Positions 34,967 to 48,712 of a stretch of 64,000 bases of DNA are shown here, piece after piece. Numbering within the stretch: the first letter of the stretch is position 1; each line of letters starts with the position of its first letter. The translations under genes and the position numbers were made by a program. The notes beneath the pieces were generated by a model. It was not told the DNA's origin and ran no database searches. It saw only the letters and a program-made list of their open reading frames with translations. The stretch is from Halichoerus grypus (Eukaryota > Chordata > Mammalia > Carnivora > Phocidae), in assembly GCF_964656455.1 (NCBI RefSeq), contig NC_135720.1:51734598-51798597 (forward strand), in the 5' to 3' direction.

Positions 34967-35165
34967 GGGGGCGCCTGGGTGGCTCAGTCGGTTAAGCAGC
35001 TGCCTTCGGCTCAGGTCATGACTTCAGGGTGCTAGGATCCATCCCCGTGTCAGGCTCCCTGCTCAGCAGGAGTCTGCTTCTCTCTCTCTCTCCCCCCACC
35101 ATATGTTCTCTCTCTCTCTCTCGAATAAATAATCTTCAAAAAAAAAAAAAACAAAAAAAAATAAA
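34967..35165 (+). mobile_element. Can-SINE with expanded CT tract
   Basis: GGGGGCGCCTGGGTGGCTCA head, then CTCCCTGCTCAGCAGGAGTC, two CT repeats separated by CCCCCCACCATATG, CGAATAAATAATC and a mixed A-tail. I could not define its duplication. Confidence 0.9.
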
Positions 35166-35169
35166 AGCT

Positions 35170-37415
35170 GACTCAGATGAGAGATAGTCGCTTTTGTTCT
35201 GCATTTCTTTTTTCCATCTACATTTAGATGAACCTTGAGAATGAAAACCACCCGCAGTGATGGAACAGAATCTCAGAGATGAATCCTCAATCACTTCTTA
35301 GAATGGCTCTATCAGCCCTAGACTTCTTTTACATGAAAATAATTCACTACTAAATTTGGGTTTTCTGTTATATATAGCCAAACCTAATCCTGATTGATAA
35401 ACCCAAAAACTATTTTTAGAAATGAATCTTATTGTTACGCCCTTCTGCATGTGTTACCCATATGTGTTCTCTCTCTCTCTCAACTTCCGCATATGTTAAT
35501 TGATAAAAAATAGTTGATTACAAAATTCCAAGTCTTAATAATGGTAATCAGAGGTTTCTAATCACATCAAGTAAATAATGCAATAGACATACCTAGCAAG
35601 TGTCATCAGGCACTTTGAAAGTGCTTTTCAATGAATGATTGTGTATGTGCCAGACACTACCCTCCTCCAATGTTACAAGGTTGGCAGGGCAAGTGAGCAG
35701 TGATCCTTTTGGCCCCAGAGAAGCTTTGATGTGGAGACCACTGAGGATAGGGACTCAACACGTTCGCAAGTGAAGAGACTGTATTATCATGAACCTCTTA
35801 AAACTTGTTTTGAGTCAACCTGAGTTTCAAGAGAAAGAGCATTCTGGAGGCCTCAAGACATAAAAATGAATTATGGGGAAAATGGCTCAGAGAGACAGAT
35901 GGTCTTAAAAGGCTATTTCTACCAATCTGGGAATATGCTTGGGCCACTGGGCCAGCAACAATTTTCACAAAACTATCAGAAATAACATCAATAGCCACCG
36001 AGCAAAGAATATCTAGAATATACCACAATGTCATAACTTGGACGAAGGCTTACGCTCTTCTGACTCTGGAGCAACAAGATATGAGCAGAAAGTAAGGCAG
36101 CCATAGTGGTGACATATCAGTTTCCACTCAAGCCTAGAGCATCAAATCAAAAAAATAAAAATGCTATCCAATAAGGAAACCGATGGCCTCATATCTGGAC
36201 AATGTGGGACAGCATCCAGTAAGAGTATTATAATAATTCTATATTCCCACTGAACCAAACTGTGGTCAGTTATCTTTCCCTAAAACGAATTTTCAAAAAT
36301 CAGGAAATGAGCAAATGAAGAAATCTGTCAGAAAGCCATTCCAATATTGTGAATAATGAATGCTATACAAGAATAAAAACTCTATTGCATTAAGATACCA
36401 TTTGACTATCTCAATTTTTCATGTCTAAAGTCTAGATACTAAGAACTGTGTCTATGAAGGCCTAGTAAATAGGGCAGCATTACGAATATTTAACTATGCT
36501 GCCCAATTCTGTCAGTATGTAAGAAAGAACATGCCAGGGAAACAGTCCTGAATATTCCTAGTTAGGTATGTACTTGCTGGGTTATACTCACTGTTAGTGA
36601 ACAGGGCCATCCTCAGGAGAAGAGAAGATGAGCCATTTACTTAGAGGAAAGGTGGTTACTTAGTAACGGATATATTCATTTTACTAATAAATATGACATA
36701 GTTGCTCCCTAAGCCTGTATGGGATGAAAAGGGTTTATTTCAGAGTTTAACTGTCCCCTTTGACATCTTTAACCCCTTGTTATGCTATTGAGTCCACTCC
36801 TGGCACTTCATAAATAAACCTGTAAGATGCTGGTTCTGAAACGGCCCCTGTGGCAGCAACATCCTTGCCAGAGTGTAAGGCCACTGGGCCAGAAGCACCA
36901 ACTTCATTGGTGTCTCCCATGGAACTCCTCACACAGGACTGGGCACAAACATTCCTTCATTAAACTTGTAACCACACTAATGGAAACGTTAAAAAGGAGA
37001 AAACCCTCCAAGTCACAAATGTTTGATAAACTGATAGCTGTTTTGGAAAGTGATTTTAGTTTGTTAATATTTTGTCATCAGGTATAAATGTCCTACATCA
37101 AGTCCCGAATTCCTTTCATTTAGGGATCTGAGCAGACCACCCAGGATATTCCATCCTAATTGCTTCCCAGGAACTAGCACCTGGTGCTACCTTTAGTCTT
37201 CTGATCATTAACTTTGAGGCTTCTATGTTTTGAGGGTGAAAGGGAAATGGCACAATTCTATAAGACTTCCTCTGACATAGAGGGTAGATCTAGGTTGGCA
37301 GGGAGTGGAAGGAATTAACAACAAAGGTTCAGCCTCTCCCCTCAGCCTCACTAGAACCTCCTGGGCTGGAGCTGTGCAGGAAGAAGCGGAGGGGCCTCAC
37401 ATACATACAGTATTC
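35170..37415. other. Intron stretch, nothing specific seen
   Basis: AT-rich unique-looking sequence with a short (CT)n near 35468. No coding or RNA gene recognised. Confidence 0.5.
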
Positions 37416-37419
37416 AAAC

Positions 37420-37560
37420 AGATGTTTATACTGAGGTCCTTCCATGTACCAGGTATACAAATACAAGTGAACAGACAGACACAGTCCCTGGTCTCATTAT
37501 AATTTTGTGGAGTGAAGGGGAAATGAGGGACAGACATTAATTACAATGAACAAATACATA
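37420..37560 (+). repeat. Ancient interspersed repeat of uncertain family
   Basis: CCATGTACCAGGTATACAAATACAAGTGAACAGACAGACACAGTCCCTGG then GGGACAGACATTAATTACAATG follows a common mammalian relic pattern (LINE-like). Similar pieces lie near 48385-48480, 55990-56080 and 62575-62660. Confidence 0.35.
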
Positions 37561-38039
37561 CATAATTACAAACTGAAAAGTGGTCTGAAGGAAAACAACA
37601 GGGTACCATGAGAGAAAATAATGGGTGGTTTGGATGGACCTAAGACAGACTGGAAAGTCAAGAAAACCTAAGACCCGGAGAATGAGCAACCAAGTAACAA
37701 AAGTCATTGGAGTGGATGAGTTCACCTAGGGAGAAAAAGGAAGACAAGTCTGAGTTTTCCTTGAAATCATGCAACATGAGGTCAGGTGGAGATACGGACC
37801 AAACAAGAGAATAAACAGGAGCCACCACACAGAAGGGGAGTGTGGTGATCAAGGCCATAAGAACATAGTACTTCAAGAAGGAGAGAGCAGTCACCACTGA
37901 AAAATGTAAAAAGAGGAGGAGATGAAGAGTGTCCGTGAGCTTTGGCAACAAAGAGGTTATCACTGGTGACTGAGTGCTAGTGGCAGAAACCAGGGAAGAT
38001 GCCAGCAAGGAATCACTAATCGTAACAAAAAAGCTAACA

Positions 38040-38215
38040 TTTATTGAGTGCTTATTACATACTAAACACTATTCTAACAACGGGGGTAACATTATCCCCC
38101 ATTTTGCAGATGAGAAAACTGAAGCTTGAGGAAACCTGCCCAAGACCTCATGATATGAGTGGAGGATCCAGGACTGGAACTCAAGGGGTCTGGCTCCAGA
38201 GCCCAAACACCATGC
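38040..38215 (-). repeat. MIR, fairly complete
   Basis: TTTATTGAGTGCTTATTACATACTAAACACTATTCTAAC, CCCATTTTGCAGATGAGAAAACTGAAGC and CCAGGACTGGAACTCAAGG follow reversed MIR. Confidence 0.75.
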
Positions 38216-39667
38216 AGTGAAGGCCTCAGAAGGTGAGGGAACAGGACCCAGGGCCTACAGGCAGGGTCTGGCACTGTCCTGGCCCTTGAGTCACACAGGA
38301 CTTTCCCAGCAGAGGTCATGAGATGAGGGAAGAAGATTCTACAGGCAGATTCTATTGGTGCAATGGCCATAGGATTGTCCTTTCATCTGGAGAAAATAAT
38401 TACCGTCTAAGGGCTGGTACATCCCAGAATACATACTATGACAATTTCCAACTTGCTTTTCCACCATTCATCAGTGAGAGACCTCTGAAAATAATTTCAA
38501 CCTAGAGATGACCTAAGGGGCACACCGTGCTGCAGTCCTCACTTTAGTCAGGTGTTAGGACTCCTGCCCCACAGCCTCAATTCTCTGCACTTCAGCTCTG
38601 GATGGTATCACTTTTAGTCTGTGGGTCCCACTGCCACAGGCTGGGCAGGGACAAGGCAAAACACATGGGATTCTTCTGGCAGTGTGTCCTTTCCTTACAT
38701 GGTTTAGGCAGGAAGGAAAGTAGAGCAATGAGAAGAAAGTGACGGATTGCTGTTAAACAATCCTTTCATTCCTTGGCAAACACAAAACAGAGCAGCTGTG
38801 CATTTCTTCTGAGGTCTGCTCATCTTGTTTTCAAAACCCAGCAATCCCACAGCCTTCACCTCCACCTGGGAATCGTTTTTTAGGTACCCGACAGGGGAGT
38901 GCTAGTATCTGAGGCGACCTCAATGGTACAAACCAGTAATGAAAGTAAGCTATGATCCTTGAATTCCTCCACCCTTCCTGTCCTTTCTGCCTTCAGCCAG
39001 TTTAATGTACACTAAGTCCATACAGGTCAAGCTGGCCCTGGGTAAAGAATTTATTGTTTACACAGTAAAATTACAAGAATGAACAAAAAAATGAAGTCAT
39101 CCTCTATAGAACAGCACTGCACAAGAACCAGGGTGAAATCCATTTCCTCCTGAAGTAAAGCTTCCCATATAGATTACCAAAAGGTGGGGAAAGGAGAATT
39201 TGAAAACATATTTAACATTTTATGAGTTGGTCTCTTTGAATTAGGAAGTGGAAAGCACAAAGAAATTCTTTAGCTAGGAAGCTCAGCTGTATTTATCAGA
39301 TCATGTGAAATACACATTATGTTTAGATTCTTAGAAATGAGCTCAATCTGTATGCAAAGGACTAGAAACAAGCTACAACAATAACAAAAACTAAAGTTGC
39401 AGTAGCTGGAGACGGATTAGCTTCATGGGACCACTAATGAGGCTGCATGCTAACTCGGCTGGACAGTGGTCAGGCAATCCTACCTGTGACTCTTCTAGCA
39501 ATTGTCTAAAACAATGCAAATTAAGAGTTAAAATTCTTATCTCAGGGAGGACAGTAATGTAGAGTGTAGCTACTGCCATATACAAATTATTCTAATTTTT
39601 CAAAAATTTTTTTATTTGCAAGCCTTGAATTGGGTAAAAGTTGCTGAACTTTTGTTTTCAGTCTTTA

Positions 39668-39790
39668 ACTTTCCTTTGATTACCAAAGTAATACATGCTT
39701 ATTCTAAAAATCTAGCAAAATCAGAAAAGAGTGGAGACAAAAACCAAAAAACCACCCAAAGCCTGAATTACTAAGGCTTAATATTTCAGG
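39668..39790 (+). repeat. L1M-type 3' UTR-like fragment
   Basis: CCAAAGTAATACATGCTTATTCTAAAAATC and CAGAAAAGAGTGGAGACAAAAACC resemble old L1M 3' UTR sequence ('AATACATGCTCATT...CAGAAAAGTATAAAG'). Confidence 0.45.
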
Positions 39791-40494
39791 TTTCCTATCT
39801 TCTTGTATTCTTCTTCCTCAATCCCACACAGAATGCTCTTCCAGCTAGTCTACCTGTGTAGACATGTTTTAATACAATGAATGGCAACTGTACTCAAAGT
39901 ACAACGTTCTACCCCGCCCCCCCCAACTAAAAAGTTTATCCTTTACAAGCAGAACAGAAGAGGGATATTGACTGTAGGTAACTGTTCTGAAAAGAGGGAC
40001 AGCTCTAAGTCCTACTGCACACATCACACCTAAGGTTGTCCCTCGCATACCTGGTACTAGGATTTTTATGGTTGCTTCTGTACTCCCCAGTTCCCATTTT
40101 CCATCCTGCTTGCTATGGGACAACCAAGCCACGAAAGGGGGAAAAAAGACCCAAAAATGGATTAAGGGGAATTACACCTTAAATCTATATCAAGTAGTCA
40201 TCATAACTCTGGTCAGTTAAATGTTATTACCCTATTTAATGCAGAAGAAAAACGGCATAGAGAAGTTGAGGCAGAATCTGGAATGGGAAGAGACATCAGA
40301 GATCAATTAACTCAGTGGTGTTCAAACTGCTTGGTGGAGCCATGGAGGTTCTTTAGGGCCTTAGGTGAGGGAAGCAGACCAACTCACTAAAATTCAATGT
40401 ACTAAATTTACCAAAATTCATTGCTTTCAAAAGCATTTACAGAAATGTTTTAATACCATTAGTAAGAATGATTCGTTTTTGTTGATGATGAAAT

Positions 40495-40692
40495 TTTTTT
40501 TTTTTTAAGATTTTTTATTTATTTGACAGAGAGAGACACAGCGAGAGAGGGAACACAAGCAGGGGTAGTGGGAGAGGGAGAAGCAGGCTTCCCGCCGAGC
40601 AGGGAGCCCAATGTAGGGCTCGATTCCAGGACCCTGGGATCATGACCTGAGCCGAAGGCAGATGCTTAACGACTGAGCCACCCAGGCGCCCC
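40495..40692 (-). mobile_element. Can-SINE with 11-bp target-site duplication
   Basis: Minus-strand GGGGCGCCTGGGTGGCTCAG to an A-tail. GATGATGAAAT flanks it at 40484-40494 and 40693-40703. GCGGGAAGCC subtype, sense to FOXO3. Confidence 0.95.
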
Positions 40693-41678
40693 GATGATGA
40701 AATATTTTAAAATAAATTAAATCAATAACTTAAATTCAAAGGCATCAGAGGGAAACCAAAATGAACTAAACCAATCCCATCCCACTGAAATGCTGAATTT
40801 TGTTTCTAATCAGTAACAACAAAGTAGGGCCAAATAGGTATTTGTTAAATGAACTTATGAATGAATGGGATCCGTCAACTTTGTAGGAAAACCTAACATG
40901 AAAACGACAAAATAATTCAAAGTGGTAGGAAGGAAGTCTGGAAGGCATTAATGAGATGTATGATTAATAACCCAAATTTCATATCTACTAAATTACTTAC
41001 ATGAAACTGTGAAGGATCAAAACACCCCAATTAATGAAGTGTCCTAAACATGCTATATAATGGATGCTAAAAAGTTCATACAACTGAAAATGGATAAAAA
41101 AAATTTTAAACATCAGAACAAATGGAACAATATTCACATGAGATACTGACATTTTTTGTTACTTATGAAGCATATCTTTGTGAATTTAATATGCGCTTGG
41201 TGTTCAGAAAAAGTATAGTATACTGCTGTTAAAACACTCACTGTCCAAGCATATGGGTAACCTGAGGGCAGGGGTGAGGAGGGGTATCTCCATTTCAATT
41301 CAGCCTATAGGTACTGCTGCCCAAATTATGTCACTTGAAAGATTCTCCTATCTTAATACCTACTGTGCGCAGCTAAGCTTTTCAGCAGTCTTGTGTGTAT
41401 TTTCAAAGCCTCAATCCCAATTATCATTCGATGACATCATCTCTACCTTTCTTCTCCAAGGAAAACTGCTGCTTCCTTCCATGAGTCTCACTGGGAGCAC
41501 TGCCTCTCCTCCTCCTCATGCCCATCAACTCCTTCACATTCCAGCAAGACCGGCTCACTCCATTCAAATCACGGCGGTGCTCCTCTGCATCTGGAGGCAG
41601 GTACCCCATTTTTAAAAGCAGAATGGTCTTACACTCTGTGCTTTGGAGTTTTGAAGTGGTTTCACAGGTGCCTGTTTT

Positions 41679-41883
41679 GTTTTGTTTTGTTTTTTTTAAA
41701 GATTTTATTTATTTATTTGAGAGAGAGAGAATGAGAGAGAGCACATGAGAGGGGGGGAGGGTCAGAGGGAGAAGCAGACTCCCTGCCGAGCAGGGAGCCC
41801 GATGCGGGACTTGATCCAGGGACTCCAGGATCATGACCTGAGCCGAAGGCAGTCGCTTAACCAACTGAGCCACCCAGGCGCCC
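41679..41883 (-). mobile_element. Can-SINE, CTGGAGTCC subtype, with 12-bp target-site duplication
   Basis: Minus-strand GGGCGCCTGGGTGGCTCAGT to a mixed AAAC tail. GGTGCCTGTTTT flanks it at 41667-41678 and 41884-41895. The tail expands the target's TTTTG into a short TTTTG repeat. Confidence 0.95.
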
Positions 41884-41895
41884 GGTGCCTGTTTT

Positions 41896-43184
41896 TCTAT
41901 TTAATGCTGCCTTTCCGAGTTGATCGTAAACTGAGACCAACAAGAAAGTTTTCTATTCTTTCTGCACCTCCAAGTGAATGACACAGTCTGATGCATGCAG
42001 TGTGGTGCTCAATATATACTCAGAAAGTAAAATCTACAGTTTTATGCCAAAGGAACAAGATCTCAATACACTAATCATCTAGGTTTTGTTCTCTTAAAAT
42101 TGATTGTACCTTTCAGGGAGAGTTAGTTCACACTTAATTTATTCAGGTTAAAGAGAAAGGAAAGGTGCCTAAGTAGTTGCAGTAGCTAGATTTTGGAGTG
42201 GGGGTTAGGGAAGGAATATTAAGCTCAACCGGGAGCAAAGCCAACAGGGTCCAGCTCCACTTGCTCCTTTCTGAAGGGCCCCTGTTGTTGCTGTCACCTG
42301 GGGTTGCTGCATCCATGCTTAAGTACAGTTTTCTGTCCCAGGAAATGCTTTCTGAGAGAGGAATACAGTAAGTAATAAGACCGGCTCATCTGGCTTTCTC
42401 TCATTTCAGTCCAACACACTTGTGACCAACAAACTGAGTTTTTTTATTTTATCTACAAACCATATACTTTATGTACATGAAGATGAAAGCTTTTCCCCAA
42501 ATCAAAAAGCTAATGATTGAATGAGTGTAGCAACCACTGGAGTTCTTGTTCCCTTCCCCAGAGGCTTTCTGGTGAAGAGTCCATGCTTTGCATATGAAAG
42601 GGAGGATTCAGGCCTCACCTGCTGTAGCAGTGAGAGGCAAGGTCTGAAGGAGGATGCCCTACCATCAGGTTAGAGGAGCTATGGGGCTCTGCATGCAAGG
42701 GCTCCTGGCATCTCCAGTGAGAAAGGACAGATCGCGAGGTCACCTTTCCTCTTGGCCCATTAACAGGAAAAGTCTCCTGTTATAGACCTGGATATCAGGA
42801 CAGCCTCCTCACATTCATCTAAGGCCATCTAGATGGTGCTGACATAGCAGTGGGCAAAGATTCTGGAAATGGACACCTGAGGACTGTTAGCCAGGACAGG
42901 GGTGCCACTGTTCTGGCCCCTTTCCTATTGTCAATTTGGCATAATTTTAGGATGAGAGAAACTACTGTCCACTTCTCCTAAAGAGCCTGGGCCTCTAATT
43001 TAAACCAATAAGACATCTTTAAAAACAGCATCCTATCGTTCCTTGTCCCAACCACACACTCCTATTAGATACATAAGTATTAACAAACCACAAGTTAAAA
43101 ACCTCCAGATGGGGGGAGCAGGAGGAGGCTGGGAATCATAGCCCGCTTTTCCTGGAGTTATTCATTTTTTTTAACATCACCTGA
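41896..43184. other. Intron stretch, nothing specific seen
   Basis: Mixed composition without any long frame. The 42180-42900 part is slightly GC-richer and free of visible repeats. Confidence 0.5.
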
Positions 43185-43365
43185 ATTTAATCCTAAAATG
43201 TCCTAAGATGTCTGAGCTATAGGGGACCTTCAGACATCACTTTACCCTAAACCACCAGAATCCAGAGAACTGAAGCAACCTGCACAAAGTCACACACTGC
43301 TGGTAAAGGCTGGGCCAGGGCCCACACCCAGGTTCCCTGGCTCTGATGCCAAGATTCACTCTCTC
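43185..43365 (-). repeat. Probable MIR-type remnant
   Basis: GAACTGAAGCAACCTGCACAAAGTCACACACTGCTGGTAAAGG and CCCAGGTTCCCTGGCTCTGATGCC resemble reversed MIR core; the left part is too diverged to judge. Confidence 0.45.
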
Positions 43366-43624
43366 TTCTATATCATCTTAGTCAAACCCTGATATGCAGA
43401 AGAAATCACAGTAGAAATGCTCTGGGGGGGGGCGGGGGAAGAAGACCTAGAGCCCCCTTTCTACAACCCCCATCTTCCCTCAGGGTCCTGCAGCCCCTCG
43501 CTGGGGATTTCTAGGGTCTCTTACGTCTGCATTTGAAAACAACTCCCCTCACACCACACTCCTTTATGCTCCACTGTCCCACACACCTAAAAATGCCACA
43601 TGGTTTGGGGAGGGGGGGGCTAAA

Positions 43625-43740
43625 TATAAGCACACATATAATGGTATTACTGAAAATTCAGAAAAGAGGATAAAAAGGTACTCATATTCCAGCTACCCTG
43701 CCTTTACCAATGTTGACAGTTTGATATATTCTGTTTTCAT
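43625..43740 (+). repeat. L1M-type 3' UTR-like fragment
   Basis: GAAAATTCAGAAAAGAGGATAAAAAGG followed by TCATATTCCAGCTACCC parallels the 39668-39790 segment and the old L1M 3' UTR pattern. Confidence 0.4.
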
Positions 43741-45844
43741 TTTTTTTCTTCTAAGTATATTTGTTTTACAAATTTGAAAACATAATTTTCTGTCCTATTT
43801 CCCTGACTTGACAGTGGACATATATTTACTGAACAAATTAAATTTTTATTAACATTCATAAGGATTTCAGGATGTTCTTTTTGATAAATGGCTACCTTAG
43901 GAAATATGTCAGAAAACTTGGACATTATAATCATGCAACAGAAGTGAGGGGAAAGATTTTAACAGAGATAATATTAGCTACAGAGGAAGACAATCAAAAA
44001 GCTACTGGGGAAAGATAAGCCCAGGACAAGAGGGAAGGTCTACGCTGCTGACTATCACATGGGGAGAAAGACTCAAGGGAAAAGAAAGAGATGCTAAGGA
44101 AATTCTTGCTGGAAATAAGTCTAACAGAAAGAACCACAACTCTAGAAAAACGAACTATCTCTATTTTCCCAGGAGTCTGATATGTACAGTAAACCCATAC
44201 AGACTTAACTGATCTATCTTACTTTACAAATCCATGAAAACATTCAGAGGCTAATTACAACATTCTGCTATTAACCAACTTTGCCCCCATTATTCTGGAG
44301 GAGAACCAAGGGCTGGATTTAGACACTTTTAAATCCGTAACAAGGTCCAAGTAATGTGGGACTTTAGGACAAAGGCCTCTGAGTTCCTAGGCTGGTTTCT
44401 GGCTTTCTAACTTTGTGGTCTATACTGTGTCACTGGACCCAGCAGCACCTCAAGAAGCTACTGATTCATACGCTCGTATGGAACTCATTAAGCTTAAATA
44501 TACATATATATATATATATAATGTTTTTTCTGAGTGGTGCTAATCTAGCCAAACAATAAAGGAGACACAAAAAATAGATTACAGAAAAATAACCTCTTGG
44601 TCATATATGTGTGTGCTTTTAATACCTCAATTTATTTTATTCTTTGTCGCTTTGGGGAAAACCATGATTAAGGAAGACATAAAGCTGAAAACGACAGTAA
44701 AGACCAGAGGCAATGTAACCAAACCCTGCCCGGCACCCAGAAGCCCTCTCACTCTGCAGAGGTCTGCGCCCTCTCCCCAGTTCCTCCCTGCATGTCAGAA
44801 GATATCCCGATCCCTGCACAGGGTTGCTCACTCGGAAGAGCTGGGATTTAAATAGAAGCAGTTCAATGGGACTGCCTGGGAGGAAGCTGCAGAGCTGCCT
44901 GGATCTGGTAGCCTCTCAAATTCTTCCAGGAAATGCAAATAAGCCTGGAAAGGTGCAGAACAAGAAGTGAGTGCCCCCCAGAACAGAGCTCTCCTCAGTG
45001 GCTGCCAGTCTGGGTGGCCTTTGCTTCCTGTGGCTTCTCACCTGGCATACACCAAAGGTCCCTTCCCAGGTGGTAAGTTCACTCCACTCCTCATCCTCAC
45101 AAACTTCCAGAACATAACCCTAGAGACCTCCGTCCCTACTGAAAGGAGGAGGTCATTTCCAGGACCCATAGCGGTACAGGCTCGTCTGGTCTTCAAGTCA
45201 CCAGCTTCCTCAGATTCTAGGATACTAAAAAGCAGGGTCTCTGGAAGCTTGGGTCTCCTGCCCAACGCATCCCTTTTTCCCCAGCTCCACACGGGCTCAA
45301 CACAGCATGTGTTCTATTAGCAGAATGTTTCACCCTAAGGCACGTGGGGTTTATGCTTTCTCTCTGTTAAATGAGTTCTCTCAAGCCTAGGAAACAATGA
45401 TCTCTGGTTGAGAGGTCTAAGTGAACAAAAATACCAAAGAAGTGAACATCTTACATCTGCATTCCCCAAGAGATCAAGTTAACATTTATTGTGTGCATAC
45501 TGACATGCTCACTACCCTCAACATCTATAAATATATTAAATCACACAGAATGGGACCTGGGCACAAGGATCACTCCAACCTCCAAGTCTTCAGGCAGGGA
45601 GGCATGGAGGCACTAGCCATGTTTTGGAAGCAGGCCATGAAACCAGGCCTCAGAACAACTGGTCTTCTTACTTCCCCAACTGAGGGCTTGCCTCTCTAGC
45701 TGAGTGACACAGCTTAATCCCACTTTGTGTGGGAAGGCTGATGAGATTACCACATGGATAACCAATCAGTAGTAGAAATCACTTTCTGCTAAGTCTTATC
45801 AAGGGAACCAATTATTAAATTATGCACAAAAGCTATGCTTTTAA
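43741..45844. other. Intron stretch, nothing specific seen apart from a (TA)n run
   Basis: Opposing frames at 44967-45320 and 45038-45292 overlap each other and carry no recognisable domain. Confidence 0.5.
44499..44522. repeat. (TA)n microsatellite
   Basis: TATACATATATATATATATA with one C interruption. Confidence 0.85.
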
Positions 45845-45860
45845 AAAATCTCCTTTTCTT

Positions 45861-46060
45861 GGGCGCCTGGGTGGCTCAGTTGGTTAAGCAACTGCCTTCG
45901 GCTCAGGTCATGATCCTGGAGTCCCCGGATCGAGTCCCGCATCGGGCTCCCTGCTCGGCAGGGAGTCTGCTTCTCCCTCTGACCCTACTCCCTCTCATGC
46001 TCTCTGTCTCTCATTCTCTCTCTCTCAAATAAATAAATAAAATCTTTAAAAAAAAAAAAA
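45861..46060 (+). mobile_element. Can-SINE, CTGGAGTCC subtype, with 16-bp target-site duplication
   Basis: GGGCGCCTGGGTGGCTCAGT head to AATAAATAAATAAAATC and an A-tail. AAAATCTCCTTTTCTT flanks it at 45845-45860 and 46061-46076. Very close to the copy at 23646, so probably from a recently active source. Confidence 0.96.
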
Positions 46061-46394
46061 AAAATCTCCTTTTCTTGTTGTCTCTAAACACTGGAGTCAT
46101 TATAACCAACTCATCCCCCATGACTTAGCCCAAACCTTCTGATAAAGGCAATAGGTCAGCATGTTCCAGAAAACACTAATTCTGCCATAGCTAACTAGCC
46201 TTTAATACTGACTCTCCTACCACCACCTCTCCTGACCCATGAGGGCTTTTTTTCCCATTATGCAACTGTATGAGTGACTGGCCATTTCATCACCCCTGCC
46301 AAGTGAAATGCCGTAACAGAAGAGGAAGGCACCCCTCCACCTCCTATAGCTTGACTCCTGACATATCTAAAAACACCTCTTGCTATAGAATCAT

Positions 46395-46960
46395 GGCATT
46401 TTATTATTCTTTTTATTATGATATATTTTAAACAGACAAAACAATTATACAGAATGTAACAAACATCTATTTACCCACTACCCAACTTTAACACAGCTTA
46501 GTATTTGCTTTAAATAACTTTTGTAAAAAGAAAAAAAAACATTACAGAAATGCCCTGTGTGTACCCTGCTCATTCTACTTCTCTTCCACTCTCCTCATGG
46601 GCAACCACTATTCTAAAGTTAGTTATTTTTATAAAAATTTAAAATTTTTACTACGTAAGTATATATGCATAAACAATATATATTCTTTGCATGGTGTAAA
46701 ACTTTATATAAATGGCATCACACTATAGTTAAGCAACTTGCATTTTTTGCTCAATTTTTACTTTTTCTTATGAAAGTTTCAAACATATGCAAAAGTAAAA
46801 AGGTTGTAATAAACCCCCATGTACTTAAAATCCAACCTCATGACCAATCTTCTATCTATAGACATAAATTATAACCATCCCCTACTCACTCATCCCCCTC
46901 CTGGCCCCCCAATCACTCTGTAACAAATCCCATATAGGTAAAACTTTTGGACCTTAAACC
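46395..46960 (+). repeat. Two related old L1-like 3' segments
   Basis: TTTTAAACAGACAAAACAATTATACAGAATGTAAC with TTTACCCACTACCC (46430-46500) and GTTTCAAACATATGCAAAAGTAAAAAGG with AACCCCCATGTACTTAAAATCC (46780-46840) both follow the 'AAACATA.AGAAAAGTA...ACCCCCATGTACCCATCACC' pattern of old L1 3' UTRs. AT-rich sequence lies between them. Confidence 0.4.
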
Positions 46961-47384
46961 TTTAAGGTCTATTTTCTACTGGAGCTAGTTTTTTGTTTTT
47001 TTTTTAAGAGAAGCCAAGGCAGAAGCGGGGAGGGGCGTGGAGGAACAAATACACGACCTGGTTTCAACCACCCTAGGAATTATAGCTCAAATCATTAAGC
47101 AAATGGATCCAATAAGGCACAAAGGAATGCCAGCTTTGGTTAGGGACCAGGAGTCTAAGCATGAGCTTCTCCTTTCCCAGTGGCTTTGAGGCAGTGAGGT
47201 CATCTGTGAACCTTCCCACTGCCCACCACCTTCAACTCCAGCTCAGTATTCTCTCTGAATACTTTAACTTCCCAAGATAGTATCTTCTTGACACCTAGAG
47301 AAAAACTCCATCCTCCTTCACATACTCAATACCTGAACTGCATCTCCAAATACATTTACACGTACAGATGTAATGGTTAGTTGC

Positions 47385-47575
47385 CAATGTTTATCATGCG
47401 CTTTGTGCCAGGCATTTTTTTCATGCCTCAGGTTGTACTATTAACTCATTCTACAGATGAGAAAACTGCACAGAGGAGTTAAGTAATTTCCCCAAGGTGC
47501 CTAGTAAGTGAAGCCCTGTACTGAGCTCGGGTGGACCGGCTCCAGGGCCCACATGACAACCCACACTGCCTCCTT
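47385..47575 (-). repeat. MIR remnant
   Basis: GCGCTTTGTGCCAGGCA, CATTCTACAGATGAGAAAACTGCACAGAGG and GTTAAGTAATTTCCCCAAGGTGCC are reversed MIR. Confidence 0.65.
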
Positions 47576-48712
47576 AGCAAAAGGACCAGTTCCCAGTGGA
47601 ACTCAAAGAAGCCACATCCTTGATGAATGTTTGGAAGCAATCAAAACTCCACTAGCAAATATGTGGTAAAAATCTGAGCAGCCGAGCCAGACTGAAGGCT
47701 GGCTGTGGATGCTCTGGGCAATTGGTTCTCAGCTCTATGATACTCTTCAACTTAATATTCCTTTTAAGAGGTCACAATCAAATTGACTTCTGTGTAAGAA
47801 AAGTAAAAAATAGTACAAAGGTAGACAAAAGCCATTCATTAGTCCAGCTTCCCCTCTCCACAGCCACTTAACAGGGAAGAGAAAAAGAAATCAGTCTCTT
47901 AATGCCTGAAAACACGTGACCTTCCTTCATCTTGAGAATGTGGTATCTCCATATCAAAGAGTTCATTGTGTTGCATGCACACAAAGAGGCAGAATTATAA
48001 TGACCTAAGTATTTGACCTTTATGCAGTAGTAAATGCATCAAAGCTTGGTCTCTAACAATTTTGGGTCATTTATAATAATAACTGGTTCTTAAGGAAGAA
48101 ATGTCCTTTTTCTTTTAAGAACAAAATCCAGAATTTTACTCAGCAGTTTTTAGGCTATATATCTTAAATGCTTTTTCTTTATAAACATACCATCTCAAGA
48201 AAAGAAGATAAAATTTCTCTTCTATTTCCCAATGTGCCACATACACACACTCCCCTCTAAGCAACCCCAAGTGCCTGAGCCAAAGTTCCTTATCCAAGGT
48301 GGGCTACTGGATTTTTTTCATGATCATATTGTTTTCTTGCAATATCTAAACAAGAATAAATATTGCCCCAACGTCTCATTTTATTTACTCAATCAGTATT
48401 TATTGAGCACTGAGTATCCAGCACTGCATTAAATGTTCAAATACATCAGTGAACAAGATACTCCTCAGGGAGCCTTTATTTTGAATATACACAGGAATTT
48501 CCTTTTGCTTAAGTTCTTGACTTATGAACCCTCAACTGAGAGGACATCAATTGAAATTTTACTTCCTTATGGGAAATAAGAATTTACGAGGGGTGGGGAT
48601 TGGGTAGAGAAGATAGGTAAAAAGACTATACTACGGTAACAGATACTATTTCATAGGTTTTTAAAATAGTTTTATAAAGTCCACATAAACAATTTTAAAG
48701 CTTCAGCTTTGA

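Noticed and set aside
5174..39061. Exact FOXO-binding elements TTGTTTAC at 5174-5181, 22624-22631 and 39054-39061, suggesting autoregulation
   Set aside because: About two exact copies of an 8-mer are expected by chance on both strands of 64 kb, so three is not enrichment.
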